Below are positions 7,556 through 16,002 of a stretch of 64,000 nucleotides of DNA, one piece after another; position 1 is the stretch's first letter, and each line of letters begins with the position of its first letter. The stretch is from contig JAJZJR010000003.1 in NCBI GenBank assembly GCA_021810045.1, positions 90,189-154,188 on the forward strand, given 5' to 3'. A model generated the notes under the pieces. It was not told where the DNA came from, did no database searches, and was given only the letters and a program-made list of their open reading frames with translations. The translations under genes were made by a program, and so were the position numbers. The DNA is from Thermoplasmata archaeon (GTDB lineage Archaea > Thermoplasmatota > Thermoplasmata > Thermoplasmatales > Thermoplasmataceae).

Positions 7556-9508
7556 CTAGTTAACTCCGAAGATGTCTGAAATTGAGGCAACTGACGAGTC
7601 ACCACATATCTTTTTCAATGCTTTTTGGGAGTTTGATGTACCAAAAATTTTTCCAATTTTTTCCCCTGGAAACTCCAATCTGGTCACTCCTTCTTTTATC
7701 ATTTGAGCATAGATGAAGGAACGGATTTCACTAAAAGGCATCTCCGTGAGAGATTTAGTGAATGTACCTTGAAATAGGTGTTCCATCCTGAATTTTCTTA
7801 ATTTTTCAAAAGTATAGAAATTAAAACCGTTGTCATACTCAAGAATACTTATCTTAGAGAGCAGATCTCTTTGGTTCTTCTCCAGTGATTCCATTATTTT
7901 GAAACCGTTATTCTCAATGTATTGCAGAATCTTTACGTACAATTGTGAAGAGGATCCGGGTGGTGTTATGAAAATCAGCGTTTTTCCGGAATAATTGATG
8001 ATCTTCTCAGTGACCCTTCCAATATTTACAAGATCAGACACCTCTACTTCAACAAAAATTGTGCTGTTGTTGAATTCAAAGTAAAGGTCCGGATAAATCC
8101 CATTGAAAGACTTGTGCCTGTCACTTTCTATTCCTTTCCTGAAAAGATATTCCTGAAATTTCAATATGAGGAATTCATGCAAATCCGTTTCATTATCCTC
8201 ATTCGACTGCTCTTCCATGGTTGTACCCAGGTCTAAAAGTGATCTTTCCCTGATTTCCTGAAATAAGGGCGGGTCTTCATGGATAGCAACCACCATAGGT
8301 GTATAGGAAAGTGGGCCGGAAATTCCCTGTTCATCCTGTGACCAGATTACGGCATGGTGCACAGGCTGGGCTTTGAGTACACGTCTCAGTTTATGATCCA
8401 GTTCTCCTGTAAAGAAATTTGACGATATCTCCATTGCATCATCTTCAAAAACATTGAAAGATACAACATTCCCAACGTTTCCCCTTATTGTTTCGGAAAG
8501 GCTGTTAAGCCCCCTGCCGAGAAACTGTGTTGCCATAATTACTCTGAAACCGAATTTTCTTCCCTCCCTGAGAAGACGGTCAAGAATATTTCCAGGAACA
8601 AGTTGTGCCTCATCAAAAATCATGTAGATCGGTTTGTCCGTATCCGGATTATAGGATCGCATTCTCTGCAGCCAGAGTTTCAGAAGCAGGAGCATCCCTA
8701 TTATCTTGAAGGAATCATCGGGTACAACATCTCTCCATATTTCAGGTATTATTACTGAACTCCTGCCAGTGAAAAGATCAAGAAGCCTGAAGGAATCCTG
8801 GCTCCCGGAAATCAGGTTCTTGATTCCCGGGTCTGTAAGGAGTGGCAGGAGCTTATTTATGGAGCTTGTGACGTACTGGTTCCATCCTCTCCAGTCTGCA
8901 ATCTGCATTTTCAGGAAAGATTTCAGTTCCAGGTTTTCTGTGCCGGAAATGAATTTTCTTATGCTGCTTCCGTCAAGAAGAAGGTTCAGGAGATCACCAA
9001 GTGTTGACTGAGGATTCTTCCTCATAAGTTCTCCTAGAATGGAAGTAAATATCACTTCCAGTCTTGGACCCCATGTTCCATGTGAAAAAACTCCCTCATT
9101 TGCAAATGCATCCTTTATCCACCCAGCAGCAATATTGCTGGATTCCAGTGTACTGTCAACGCTTATTGAATTGAGTTTTATGGCTACTTTACAGTTTTCC
9201 TTATTCAATCCAACGGGAGATATTATTGCACTTTTATCCGGGAACATTGAGACAACTTCCTTCCCCAGGTTTCCATGAGGGTCAAACAGAAAGACCGAAC
9301 CTTCATTTCTCGTTATTATTCCCTTTATCAGTACTTTCAGAAAATTTGATTTTCCTGATCCCGTTTTCCCCATTACAATAAGGTGGCGATGCAACCTGTC
9401 CGCTTTGAGGAAAATATCTCTCCCTGTTGTTGATTTTCCCAGCTCAATACCGTCGTCCAGAGCAAAATTAATGGGTGAATTGGAAATAATGTTGCTGTGC
9501 CGGTACAT
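7556..9508 (-). CDS. HerA/VirB4-like ATPase with possible C-terminal nuclease domain
   Basis: A 650-residue DNA-pump-type ATPase. Walker A is GKTGSGKS (residues 47-54), followed by FLFDPHG; Walker B is YMIFDEAQ (about 298-305); an Arg-bearing segment RVIMATQF follows, as in HerA/TraD/VirB4 proteins that translocate DNA. After about residue 440 comes a separate region with YPDLYFEF and then IFVEVEVSD, spaced like the D...ExE/ExK core of PD-(D/E)xK nucleases, followed by a helical tail. The gene shares one base (TAATG) with the upstream FAH gene. The nuclease call is tentative because the usual lysine is not obvious. Confidence 0.8.
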   Translation of the reverse strand: MYRHSNIISNSPINFALDDGIELGKSTTGRDIFLKADRLHRHLIVMGKTGSGKSNFLKVLIKGIITRNEGSVFLFDPHGNLGKEVVSMFPDKSAIISPVGLNKENCKVAIKLNSISVDSTLESSNIAAGWIKDAFANEGVFSHGTWGPRLEVIFTSILGELMRKNPQSTLGDLLNLLLDGSSIRKFISGTENLELKSFLKMQIADWRGWNQYVTSSINKLLPLLTDPGIKNLISGSQDSFRLLDLFTGRSSVIIPEIWRDVVPDDSFKIIGMLLLLKLWLQRMRSYNPDTDKPIYMIFDEAQLVPGNILDRLLREGRKFGFRVIMATQFLGRGLNSLSETIRGNVGNVVSFNVFEDDAMEISSNFFTGELDHKLRRVLKAQPVHHAVIWSQDEQGISGPLSYTPMVVAIHEDPPLFQEIRERSLLDLGTTMEEQSNEDNETDLHEFLILKFQEYLFRKGIESDRHKSFNGIYPDLYFEFNNSTIFVEVEVSDLVNIGRVTEKIINYSGKTLIFITPPGSSSQLYVKILQYIENNGFKIMESLEKNQRDLLSKISILEYDNGFNFYTFEKLRKFRMEHLFQGTFTKSLTEMPFSEIRSFIYAQMIKEGVTRLEFPGEKIGKIFGTSNSQKALKKICGDSSVASISDIFGVN

Positions 9509-10359
9509 TACTGTTCAGTTCCGGCAGGGTCCTCCACGATTCCGTGTTTAAGAGTACCAATACCACCGATTGAAATTTCAACTTCATCCCCGGGCTTCAG
9601 ATATTTTTTGGTGGTATATTCTGCAACACCTGAAGGAGTTCCTGTTGTGATAAGATCTCCGGGTGTCAGAGTTATCACCTGTGACAGTCTTGCAATGAGT
9701 TTCTGGATTGAGAATATCATGTCTTCAGTGCTTCCATGCTGGACAACTTCGCCATTTACTTTTGTTTCAATTGTGGTTGGAAATCCTGAGAATTCTTCTT
9801 TTGGTGTTATCCATGGCCCCATCGGTAGAGCAGTATCAGCATTTTTTCCAAGAACCCAGTCTTTTCCATATGGTGCCTGTCCTGCATTCTGGTAGTCTCT
9901 AAGGCTTATGTCATCAACTATTGTGTATCCGAAAATATGTTCTTCAGCATTCTTTTCTTCAATGTATTTTCCTTTCTTTCCTATTATGATACCCATCTCT
10001 CCCTCGTAATCCAGTCTTTGAACGCCTCTGGGATACACAACATTCTCCTTGTGCGGTAAATATGCATGTGGAAATTTGCAGAAGAAATATGGCTCATTGA
10101 GTTTTGGCATGGAAGTCTCTGTCGAATGACTTTTGAAATTGACAGCTGGGAGAAAAGCTTTTTCAGGTCTTATGGGCAACGAATATTGTGTTGGTTTCTT
10201 CGTCTCAGCTACATCAAGAGATTCTATTTTTTCCCAGTTCAAAATCGCCTCGAGAGAGTTTCTTGGAGACCCGTTTCTGTCAATAAAATTATAGTATCTT
10301 CCATTCTTTTCCAGCATAAGGGTTTCCTTACTTCCAGCAAAAGCCGTGAGAATACTCAT
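9508..10359 (-). CDS. Fumarylacetoacetate hydrolase-family enzyme
   Basis: A 283-residue FAH-fold hydrolase or isomerase acting on acylpyruvate-type ring-cleavage products. Metal ligands are visible in RLDYEGEMGIIIGKKGKY (two Glu) and in the following YTIVDDISLRDYQ (Asp); ITTGTPSGV near residue 245 is the usual active-site loop. It is one of two FAH paralogues here, the other being in the gentisate cluster at 57.6 kb. Its operon is odd: a 118-residue unknown lies upstream by 15 bases, and HerA overlaps by one base. It may be a passenger of the operon or its original first gene. Confidence 0.85.
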   Translation of the reverse strand: MSILTAFAGSKETLMLEKNGRYYNFIDRNGSPRNSLEAILNWEKIESLDVAETKKPTQYSLPIRPEKAFLPAVNFKSHSTETSMPKLNEPYFFCKFPHAYLPHKENVVYPRGVQRLDYEGEMGIIIGKKGKYIEEKNAEEHIFGYTIVDDISLRDYQNAGQAPYGKDWVLGKNADTALPMGPWITPKEEFSGFPTTIETKVNGEVVQHGSTEDMIFSIQKLIARLSQVITLTPGDLITTGTPSGVAEYTTKKYLKPGDEVEISIGGIGTLKHGIVEDPAGTEQ

Positions 10360-10374
10360 AGAATGGTATAACTA

Positions 10375-10731
10375 TCAGAAATATCTGAATGTCGATCGAT
10401 CAAGAACATCAACAAAGTCCGTTGCAATTTTCATGTCAACATCTGGATCAATTTCAATGGAATCCCAGTTAATCCGAACTACGGTTTTTGTTTGAGGATG
10501 CAGTCCGGAAACCTCAAAAACCACATATTTGATTCGATCCCTTTCGTCGTTCTCAGGAAAACGCTCTGCAAGTTCTCCTTCGCTAGAATCGGGGCCTTCC
10601 AGGATGAAACATGAAACATACTTGATCCTGAACCGGTCTACAAGTATCTCTGAAATTTTCTTGATGCTGAACAGACCGGTCAGATAGGTCACAAGGTCCG
10701 AGTAATCTTCACCTGTTAGACGCATTTTCAT
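10375..10731 (-). CDS. Unknown 118-residue protein, first gene of the FAH-HerA operon
   Basis: A small acidic alpha/beta protein without a recognised family. The N-terminal half is helical (LTGEDYSDLVTYLTGLF) and the C-terminal half has alternating strands (YVVFEVSGLH, TKTVVRINWDSIEI). It is the promoter-proximal gene of a four-gene minus-strand run ending at 6602 and is divergent from the gene at 10779. No metal or nucleotide-binding motif is evident. Confidence 0.5.
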   Translation of the reverse strand: MKMRLTGEDYSDLVTYLTGLFSIKKISEILVDRFRIKYVSCFILEGPDSSEGELAERFPENDERDRIKYVVFEVSGLHPQTKTVVRINWDSIEIDPDVDMKIATDFVDVLDRSTFRYF

Positions 10732-10778
10732 GCCATTATGACCTACTATTATGTAGTATTTTTGAAAAACTGTCTATT

Positions 10779-11399
10779 TTGCCCGGCAATTTTTTAGTGA
10801 TAAATATTCCAATTTACCCATTGGATATTGTGGCATTAGAAATCATCTGCCAACATATGAATGAGAAAATTTCTAAAGAATCAATCGATTTACCGTCGGA
10901 GATCTTGATGTACGACTGCAACAAAATCAAGCGTTTAACTGTTCTTTACAAATCAAAGGGCCCAGGTACTTATGCTGGGGATCAAAGGAAGATTCTTACC
11001 GGGGACGAAGTCCTTTCCATCTGTCAGGAAGCCAACAGAAGGGGCATATCAATAGAAATGCTGATAAAAGAGAGAGAACCGGTTGAAGCAGTAGTTATCA
11101 ACACAGTAATTCCCTTTGAACATCACGTTTCGACAGAGATACAGGACTCAGCCAAAAAGGCAAGGGAGGAGGAATCAGCAAAGGAAAAAGCTACAGCTCC
11201 GCCAAACACTGGTGAGCAGAATGTTCCTGAAAAATCAAATCCTGAACCGGAAAATAAACCAGATCAGGCTAAGCAAAACGAAACTACATCGGAAGAAACA
11301 AAAACCACTAATCAAAATGATAAAGAACCTGCCAAAAACGCTCCGTCTGAAATGAAGATGGAAAACTCCGGCGAATCAAAACCTGAGAATTTCAAGTAA
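10779..11399 (+). CDS. Unknown protein with long disordered charged tail
   Basis: About 110 structured residues are followed by an about 95-residue tail made almost only of Glu, Lys, Pro, Ser, Asn and Thr, clearly disordered. The structured part contains YDCNKIKRLTVLY and GDEVLSICQEANRRG, suggesting a small alpha/beta domain, but no family is recognised. The start is uncertain: TTG at 10779 gives the longest form, a GTG at 10797 and an ATG at 10857 are alternatives. It is followed by 120 bases of AT-rich sequence before the SIS-domain gene. Confidence 0.5.
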   Translation: MPGNFLVINIPIYPLDIVALEIICQHMNEKISKESIDLPSEILMYDCNKIKRLTVLYKSKGPGTYAGDQRKILTGDEVLSICQEANRRGISIEMLIKEREPVEAVVINTVIPFEHHVSTEIQDSAKKAREEESAKEKATAPPNTGEQNVPEKSNPEPENKPDQAKQNETTSEETKTTNQNDKEPAKNAPSEMKMENSGESKPENFK

Positions 11400-11519
11400 G
11401 ATTCACAGGGGACAAATCCAATTCATTTTCTGTTTTCAGTACAAGTTAAATTTTTCATTTGTCTAAAATGTAAAGCTTTCCTTTGCCAATAGTTAAATAA
11501 AATTCAGGATTCGGAAATT

Positions 11520-12557
11520 ATGACCGACGATTTACCCGAGGTTCGGAAGAACCATCCGTACCTCATGTATGAAATGTTGAAAAAAACCCCTGCAGGTATC
11601 AGGAGAACGCTTGAAATCATGAAGGGAGTTGATTACTCTTTTCTTACAGATACCCTTTATTTTACTGGAAATGGAACTGCTTACCATTCATCCACACTTG
11701 GTGCTCAAATCCTTTGGGAATCCAGGAAGGACTGGAAAAGTATCCAGGCATACGAACTGGAACATTACCACCATGTGAAGGGAACTCTTGTGAGTTTTTC
11801 CCATACAGGGAAAACAAAATCAACCGTAGATGCGGTTAACAGTGTGGGAAGTGATGTTAAAACTGTTGGCGTATCTCATTATCCCGACACGCCAATCATA
11901 AAGGCTTCCAGCTACGGCATTGTTATTGGAGATTCACCAGATGTGTCTCTCTGCAATACAAAGGCATTTTTTGATAATGCGTTTGCAGCGCTTGAAATAT
12001 CGAGGGTATTTGGGGAAATAGAACTTGACACTGACGCTTTTGCAGATCTCATTGAAAAGGAAATAGAGGAACAGGAAACCAAAGTATCCGCAGCAGTTGA
12101 AGCATTGCCGGTACCAAAGGATATTTTTGTCCTAGGGGCTGGCCCATCTTATATCGCTGCAAGAGAGGCTGCACAAAAACTGAAGGAATCAACCCATCTG
12201 CATGCGGAAGGCATAGAGCTGGAAGAGTTCAACCATGGCTGCACTTCAGTTATCGATGACAGATCACTGGTTATAATTATCAATTCACCGGAAGTGAACA
12301 AGAGAACTTCCGATATTGTAAGGGCATGTACAACGGTGGGCACAAAGACGCTCGTTATCAACGGCACTGGAGACCAGTCCCTGAAAGTTCGTGTACCGGA
12401 AAACCAGTACCTATACCCCATAGCTGCTATGGTTGCGTTGTATTATACAGCATATTTCCTCGCCCTGAAAACTGGAATTAATCCTGATTATCTGAGGTTT
12501 GAAGATAAGAGATATCTTGATTATGACAATATAGTGTTCCCGCCAGGGGCACACTGA
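11520..12557 (+). CDS. Double-SIS-domain sugar isomerase (GlmS-like)
   Basis: A 345-residue protein with two SIS (phosphosugar isomerase) domains and no glutaminase domain. The first SIS motif is TGNGTAYHSSTLGA (about residues 49-62) with VSFSHTGKTKST (about 91); the second has VLGAGPSYIAAREAAQKLKE (about 204) and an ELEEFNHGC segment like the GlmS substrate loop. Such proteins isomerise or deaminate aminosugar phosphates, for example fructose-6-phosphate/glucosamine-6-phosphate. It opens MTDDLPEVRKNHPYLMYEM, which resembles the 'MxxEIxEQP' lead-in of GlmS isomerase domains. The stop directly abuts that of the convergent CinA-N gene. Confidence 0.8.
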   Translation: MTDDLPEVRKNHPYLMYEMLKKTPAGIRRTLEIMKGVDYSFLTDTLYFTGNGTAYHSSTLGAQILWESRKDWKSIQAYELEHYHHVKGTLVSFSHTGKTKSTVDAVNSVGSDVKTVGVSHYPDTPIIKASSYGIVIGDSPDVSLCNTKAFFDNAFAALEISRVFGEIELDTDAFADLIEKEIEEQETKVSAAVEALPVPKDIFVLGAGPSYIAAREAAQKLKESTHLHAEGIELEEFNHGCTSVIDDRSLVIIINSPEVNKRTSDIVRACTTVGTKTLVINGTGDQSLKVRVPENQYLYPIAAMVALYYTAYFLALKTGINPDYLRFEDKRYLDYDNIVFPPGAH

Positions 12558-13325
12558 TCATTTTCCAACAAAGTCCCTATAATTCTCTTTTATTTCTTTT
12601 ACTACAGCGGAAACTGTTTCCCTGGCTCTTGACAATTTTTCATTCCATGAGGACACTTCTACATTCAAGGAGGGGTTATCAATTTCAGATCTTTGCGGAT
12701 GGCTCTTTATGTAGACTTTTCCGCTCCATTTTTTCATTATTTTCTCCACTAATGGTGCAAGTGAACTCTCCATTATCCCCTCAAGAGGGAAAGTCTCTTC
12801 ATAATATTCTCTTTCTCCCGTTCTCAGTTCAGGAAGAACAACATCCAGGAGAGCTTTCATTTCTGCAGGGACGCCAGGAAGGATTACTATGATCTTCCCA
12901 TCATACTTCAGGTAAACTCCTGGTGCTGCACCCACAGGGTTATGCAGTGCCCTTGATCCGACCGGTAAACGAACCATCTTCAGCCTCTCTTCAGTGAGTT
13001 CTATGCCTCTGGTATGGTATCTTTCCTCAAGGTATTTTAATTCAGTCTTGTCCAACTGGGTTTCAATGCATAGGGACTTAGATATACATTCAACAGTCAT
13101 GTCATCAAAGGTAGGTCCCAGTCCACCTGTTGTTATTATGAGATCACCACTTTCAAGTGCCCTTTGTATCCCCCAGGATATCTCATCAGGATTGTCGCTT
13201 ACGGTGAGTTCCCGAAAAACGTCGTGCCCAGCATAGGTGAGAACCTGGCCTATGTGGGACAGGTTAGTGTTTACTGTCTTTCCCTTCAGTATTTCATTTC
13301 CTATTGTAAGGACGACAGCTTTCAT
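12558..13325 (-). CDS. CinA N-terminal (molybdopterin-binding-like) domain protein
   Basis: A 255-residue archaeal CinA-N protein with a MoaB/MogA-like fold. It begins VVLTIGNEILKGKTVNTN, carries the signature LIITTGGLGPTFDDMT (about residues 62-77), then NPVGAAPGVYLKY and LPGVPAEM, as in CinA-family enzymes associated with nicotinamide nucleotide or ADP-ribose hydrolysis. The CinA C-terminal amidase domain is absent, as usual in archaea. It lies 10 bases downstream of a small unknown gene on the same strand. Confidence 0.85.
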   Translation of the reverse strand: MKAVVLTIGNEILKGKTVNTNLSHIGQVLTYAGHDVFRELTVSDNPDEISWGIQRALESGDLIITTGGLGPTFDDMTVECISKSLCIETQLDKTELKYLEERYHTRGIELTEERLKMVRLPVGSRALHNPVGAAPGVYLKYDGKIIVILPGVPAEMKALLDVVLPELRTGEREYYEETFPLEGIMESSLAPLVEKIMKKWSGKVYIKSHPQRSEIDNPSLNVEVSSWNEKLSRARETVSAVVKEIKENYRDFVGK

Positions 13326-13335
13326 CGGGATTCAT

Positions 13336-13524
13336 CTACTGTGATGATTTTTCAGTCTTTCTGGCGTGCTTATAGATTTTGTCCTTTAGCTTCTTCAGGT
13401 CGTATAAGTCCAGTGGTTCTTTGTGTTTCTGTACCCAGATGGAGAGCTTCTCCTTGAACTCCGGGTCTTTGCATATTTCCAGCGCATTCTTTTCAAACTT
13501 CTCTAGATTTCTTAACTGAGCCAT
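13336..13524 (-). CDS. Small basic helical protein
   Basis: A 62-residue charged helical protein that I do not recognise. ATG at 13524 is preferred over the in-frame TTG six bases upstream; GGTGAT, a good archaeal ribosome site, sits just before both. It ends 10 bases before the CinA-N gene starts, so the two form an operon. Confidence 0.5.
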   Translation of the reverse strand: MAQLRNLEKFEKNALEICKDPEFKEKLSIWVQKHKEPLDLYDLKKLKDKIYKHARKTEKSSQ

Positions 13525-13564
13525 ATTCAATCACCAATATGAACGGTTACTGATCCTTGTAATT

Positions 13565-13945
13565 GGTGTTTGCGTCAACTACCCGCCCCTAAAGAGGTGG
13601 GCTTGTTGCTGTCCTCTTCCATGCCCGTGAGCATGGTTTCACTGGAACGCAACGATTGGCTGGTTGACTTCCCTTGCGAGGGTCAGAGGGCTATTGACTA
13701 TTTTACGCCTCGGCAGCCTGACATGGACGGAGGACTTGACGCATTCGTTCCTTTCCCCCACGGGAAACAAGCCATCCATGCCGATATGTTCTTGCGAACA
13801 GTCCATCTTAACCGTCTTTCTCCTCATGGGAGTGCCTTCCCGTTTCAGGGGATGGACACTGCTATATTCTTTCGGCTGTTATATATTTTTCATTGTCTCG
13901 CTCTCATCCCACCCATGAATGGGATGGGTTTTCTCGCTCGAAATG
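13565..13945 (-). mobile_element. TnpB-type deletion derivative (PATE-like, non-autonomous)
   Basis: Read on the minus strand, this ~380-base unit begins with a GAGCGAGAAA + hairpin + GGGATGAGAGC left end (about 13936-13886), matching the left ends of the IS605 elements in this window. It ends with a hairpin and GGGCGGGTAGTTGAC (about 13600-13572), a right-end type typical of IS1341/TnpB elements. Between the ends only a 62-codon relic (13639-13827) remains, with a tail ending NSPLTLAREVNQPIVAFQ that looks like sequence following a TnpB zinc ribbon. It has no transposase or nuclease of its own and would need to be moved in trans. Confidence 0.6.
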
Positions 13946-13978
13946 ATAAAAAAATTCCCTTTGTGGAGGCTATAACAA

Positions 13979-14077
13979 TTATATTGTAATATTCAGGAAG
14001 GCGATGATCAGAAGGAAAAGTGTGTTGATGGCCGCAATAATGAATACAATTGCCAATGCCTTATGCCTTGTGTCCAC
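13979..14077 (-). CDS. Tiny single-span membrane protein (32 residues)
   Basis: GTG-started frame of 32 codons: four charged or polar residues, then a continuous hydrophobic helix (ALAIVFIIAAINTLFLLIIA) and a short polar end. It lies 31 bases downstream of another tiny gene on the same strand, with GTGAT as a weak ribosome site. It is too short for statistical support; the membrane-helix pattern and operon position are the evidence. The immediate upstream in-frame TAG rules out a longer form. Confidence 0.35.
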   Translation of the reverse strand: MDTRHKALAIVFIIAAINTLFLLIIAFLNITI

Positions 14078-14108
14078 TATCTAGGTCATCACTTTCTGTT
14101 TATTAATA

Positions 14109-14210
14109 CTAGTTATTATCCTCTTTCTTTGGGGTAGAGGTCTCCCTCATAATGGCACGAATTCTAGCAATCTCATCCCAAAAGGTTCGGGCTATGCCAT
14201 GATCCTTCAT
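14109..14210 (-). CDS. Tiny soluble protein (33 residues), leaderless
   Basis: ATG at 14210 opens a 33-residue amphipathic, charged frame (ending STPKKEDNN). A TATA box on the minus strand (14233-14240, TTTATATC) lies 26 bases upstream, the right distance for leaderless transcription starting at this ATG, and TGTCAGACA (14244-14252) abuts the box. That promoter geometry is the main argument that it is real. Function unknown; with the tiny membrane gene that follows it could form a two-gene unit. Confidence 0.4.
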   Translation of the reverse strand: MKDHGIARTFWDEIARIRAIMRETSTPKKEDNN

Positions 14211-14232
14211 GATATAGACATTAATATAGTGG

Positions 14233-14252
14233 GATATAAATTTTGTCAGACA
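14233..14252 (-). promoter_or_regulatory. TATA box plus TGTCAGACA operator candidate
   Basis: On the minus strand TTTATATC (14233-14240) is preceded by the odd-length palindrome TGTCAGACA (14244-14252) at the position of the BRE. A repressor bound here would block TFB/TBP. Confidence 0.45.
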
Positions 14253-14351
14253 GTGACATACAGATTTTTTAAATTATTCACAATCGATATATGCGTGAAT
14301 AGAGTGCACGTATGACAGGGTGACAAAATTTCTGTGATGTTATGTATTTTT

Positions 14352-14403
14352 TGTCTGACAGTGCATTTTATTGATATATAACAAAATACATATATTATAT
14401 ATG
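14352..14403 (+). promoter_or_regulatory. Second TGTCTGACA operator candidate and regulator promoter
   Basis: TGTCTGACA followed by GTGCATTTT (14352-14369) repeats the 14244 site (shared core TTTTGTCWGACAGTG). Downstream, CATATATTATATATG (about 14390-14404) sits where the TATA box of a leaderless transcript starting at ATG 14418 should be. Autoregulation by the regulator that follows is inferred. Confidence 0.45.
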
Positions 14404-14417
14404 TATCAATTTTAGGT

Positions 14418-15209
14418 ATGGTTTCATTTTCGGAAGAAACTGAGATATCAGTTACGGAAATGGGTTATTCAAAGAATCCACAGGCAGTCATAGGGCCTGA
14501 CGAAGTAGTATTCAACCTCAAGGACTGGAACCTGAAAAATGACTACACACTGCGCAGCGATGATAAAAATATCCACAAATTTGACTATGCACTGGTATCT
14601 AGGACAAACGAAAAAGATGTTATCCCAATAAATGTTCTAAATGGAAACAAAACTGAAAGAATGGATCAGATTGTTATTCTATATCTAAGGACAAAAAACC
14701 TGTCGCTACAGAAAAGGTATGCATTATCAACAATCAATGTAACACCATACGAGAACTTCCTTTCTGGAATTTTTTCAGTACCAATCGTGAAATCCATTGT
14801 ATTAAAGGATTCAGAAGGTTTTCTCAGAATAACTCCAGATGGCATTAACGAGGTTGAAAAGGCAAATTCGTCCGGTTCAAGGATGATCCGCCAGGATCAT
14901 TATGAGCAGGAAGTTATTGCTGCACCTGATGAAAAAAGAGATAACACAAACCGCAGAAGGAGAGATCACACAAAAATTATACATGATATTCTTGCACTTG
15001 CCAAAAGCAGTGGAGAAATCGGCATAACTAAAATCATCTACAAATGTAATCTGAATTACAGGTCAGCACTTAGGGCTGTGAACGAACTTCTCGAGGGAAA
15101 ACTTCTTGCCATTGGGGAATCCCATGGTGCCAAGCAGAAATACCTTATTACATCAGAGGGTTTGCTTCTTCTCGACGATTTGAAGAAGTTTAATTTCATA
15201 AAGAGTTAA
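14418..15209 (+). CDS. Winged-helix transcriptional regulator (HTH_45-like) with N-terminal sensor domain
   Basis: A 263-residue regulator. Residues about 175-255 form a winged helix (RRRRDHTKIIHDIL, then TKIIYKCNLNYRSALRAVNELLEG as the recognition unit and KYLITSEGLLLLDDL as the wing and last helix). The N-terminal 120 residues form a separate alpha/beta domain (FDYALVSRT, IPINVLNG, RMDQIVILYLRTKNL) that also appears, diverged, in the 22.7 kb regulator, so the two proteins share both domains. It is divergent from two tiny genes and followed after 49 bases by a membrane protein gene. Ligand unknown. Confidence 0.75.
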   Translation: MVSFSEETEISVTEMGYSKNPQAVIGPDEVVFNLKDWNLKNDYTLRSDDKNIHKFDYALVSRTNEKDVIPINVLNGNKTERMDQIVILYLRTKNLSLQKRYALSTINVTPYENFLSGIFSVPIVKSIVLKDSEGFLRITPDGINEVEKANSSGSRMIRQDHYEQEVIAAPDEKRDNTNRRRRDHTKIIHDILALAKSSGEIGITKIIYKCNLNYRSALRAVNELLEGKLLAIGESHGAKQKYLITSEGLLLLDDLKKFNFIKS

Positions 15210-15258
15210 TATTTCGCATTTTTTTCTACCCTCAATGTAAACATTTTTTAACTAGCAA

Positions 15259-15879
15259 GTGAGTTATGTAGAGTCCATGGAACTGATCCTCTATCTCATC
15301 CCAACTGCCATCGTAATACTGACCGTGATTATCTCGAGATTGTCAAAAGGTAGTTTTACAGGTTATATCCAGGATTTAGAGAGTAAAGTATCTGAAATTG
15401 AAAACGTCCTGAACCTTTCATTCATGAAAGAACTTCTTGATTTCTTTGTTAGCAGCCAGGCCAGCAAAGCTGCTGAAAGACTGGTTAATAGTGCTAATGA
15501 CAGCCCAAACAGTGTTTCACAGGCTGTAAGCGGTGCTGCAAGGTCATCAGGATCTGAGATAGAGAAACTCTACGGTTCCATGAAGCGAACACTTCAGCCC
15601 TCAGTTGATCTTGAGCGGGTTAAATTTGTTTCCAGAATGATAAACCAGCTCATATATCTGTATGGGTTTTCAATTGCAGCGATTGAATATGGCCTCATTA
15701 CAACTTTCCTGTTCCTGCTGCAGTATGCAACAATAGCCAATACATTGGATGGGGTTTTCTTTGGAGTCACTGTGATATTTGGAATATTTGTCATAGTTAT
15801 TGTGGTCGATCTGGTAAGATATTCAGGAAAAATAAACAGTGCCATGAAGAAGCTTACTGGTGAGTATTCGCCCCTGTAA
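15259..15879 (+). CDS. Membrane protein with three predicted helices
   Basis: A 206-residue protein with an N-terminal membrane helix (about residues 8-26), a 100-residue Ser/Ala-rich soluble region with coiled-coil character (YIQDLESKVSEIENVL), and two C-terminal helices (about 130-158 and 165-187). The GTG at 15259 is used here; an ATG six codons later would shorten the N terminus. It follows the winged-helix regulator by 49 bases and may be in its operon. No family recognised. Confidence 0.55.
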   Translation: MSYVESMELILYLIPTAIVILTVIISRLSKGSFTGYIQDLESKVSEIENVLNLSFMKELLDFFVSSQASKAAERLVNSANDSPNSVSQAVSGAARSSGSEIEKLYGSMKRTLQPSVDLERVKFVSRMINQLIYLYGFSIAAIEYGLITTFLFLLQYATIANTLDGVFFGVTVIFGIFVIVIVVDLVRYSGKINSAMKKLTGEYSPL

Positions 15880-16002
15880 GTCTCATTTTACATCTTAATC
15901 TGGAATGTGATGGCATGATGCTCTTCAACGTAGGACAGAGAGCATGTCACCGGTAGTAAGGCTTAAGAATCAAAACTCAATTTAGATTTATAAGAGGCTG
16001 AA

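Noticed and set aside
13570..13989. 139-codon plus-strand frame
   Set aside because: It crosses the whole miniature TnpB-derived element and its hairpins on the wrong strand; the sense relic is on the minus strand.
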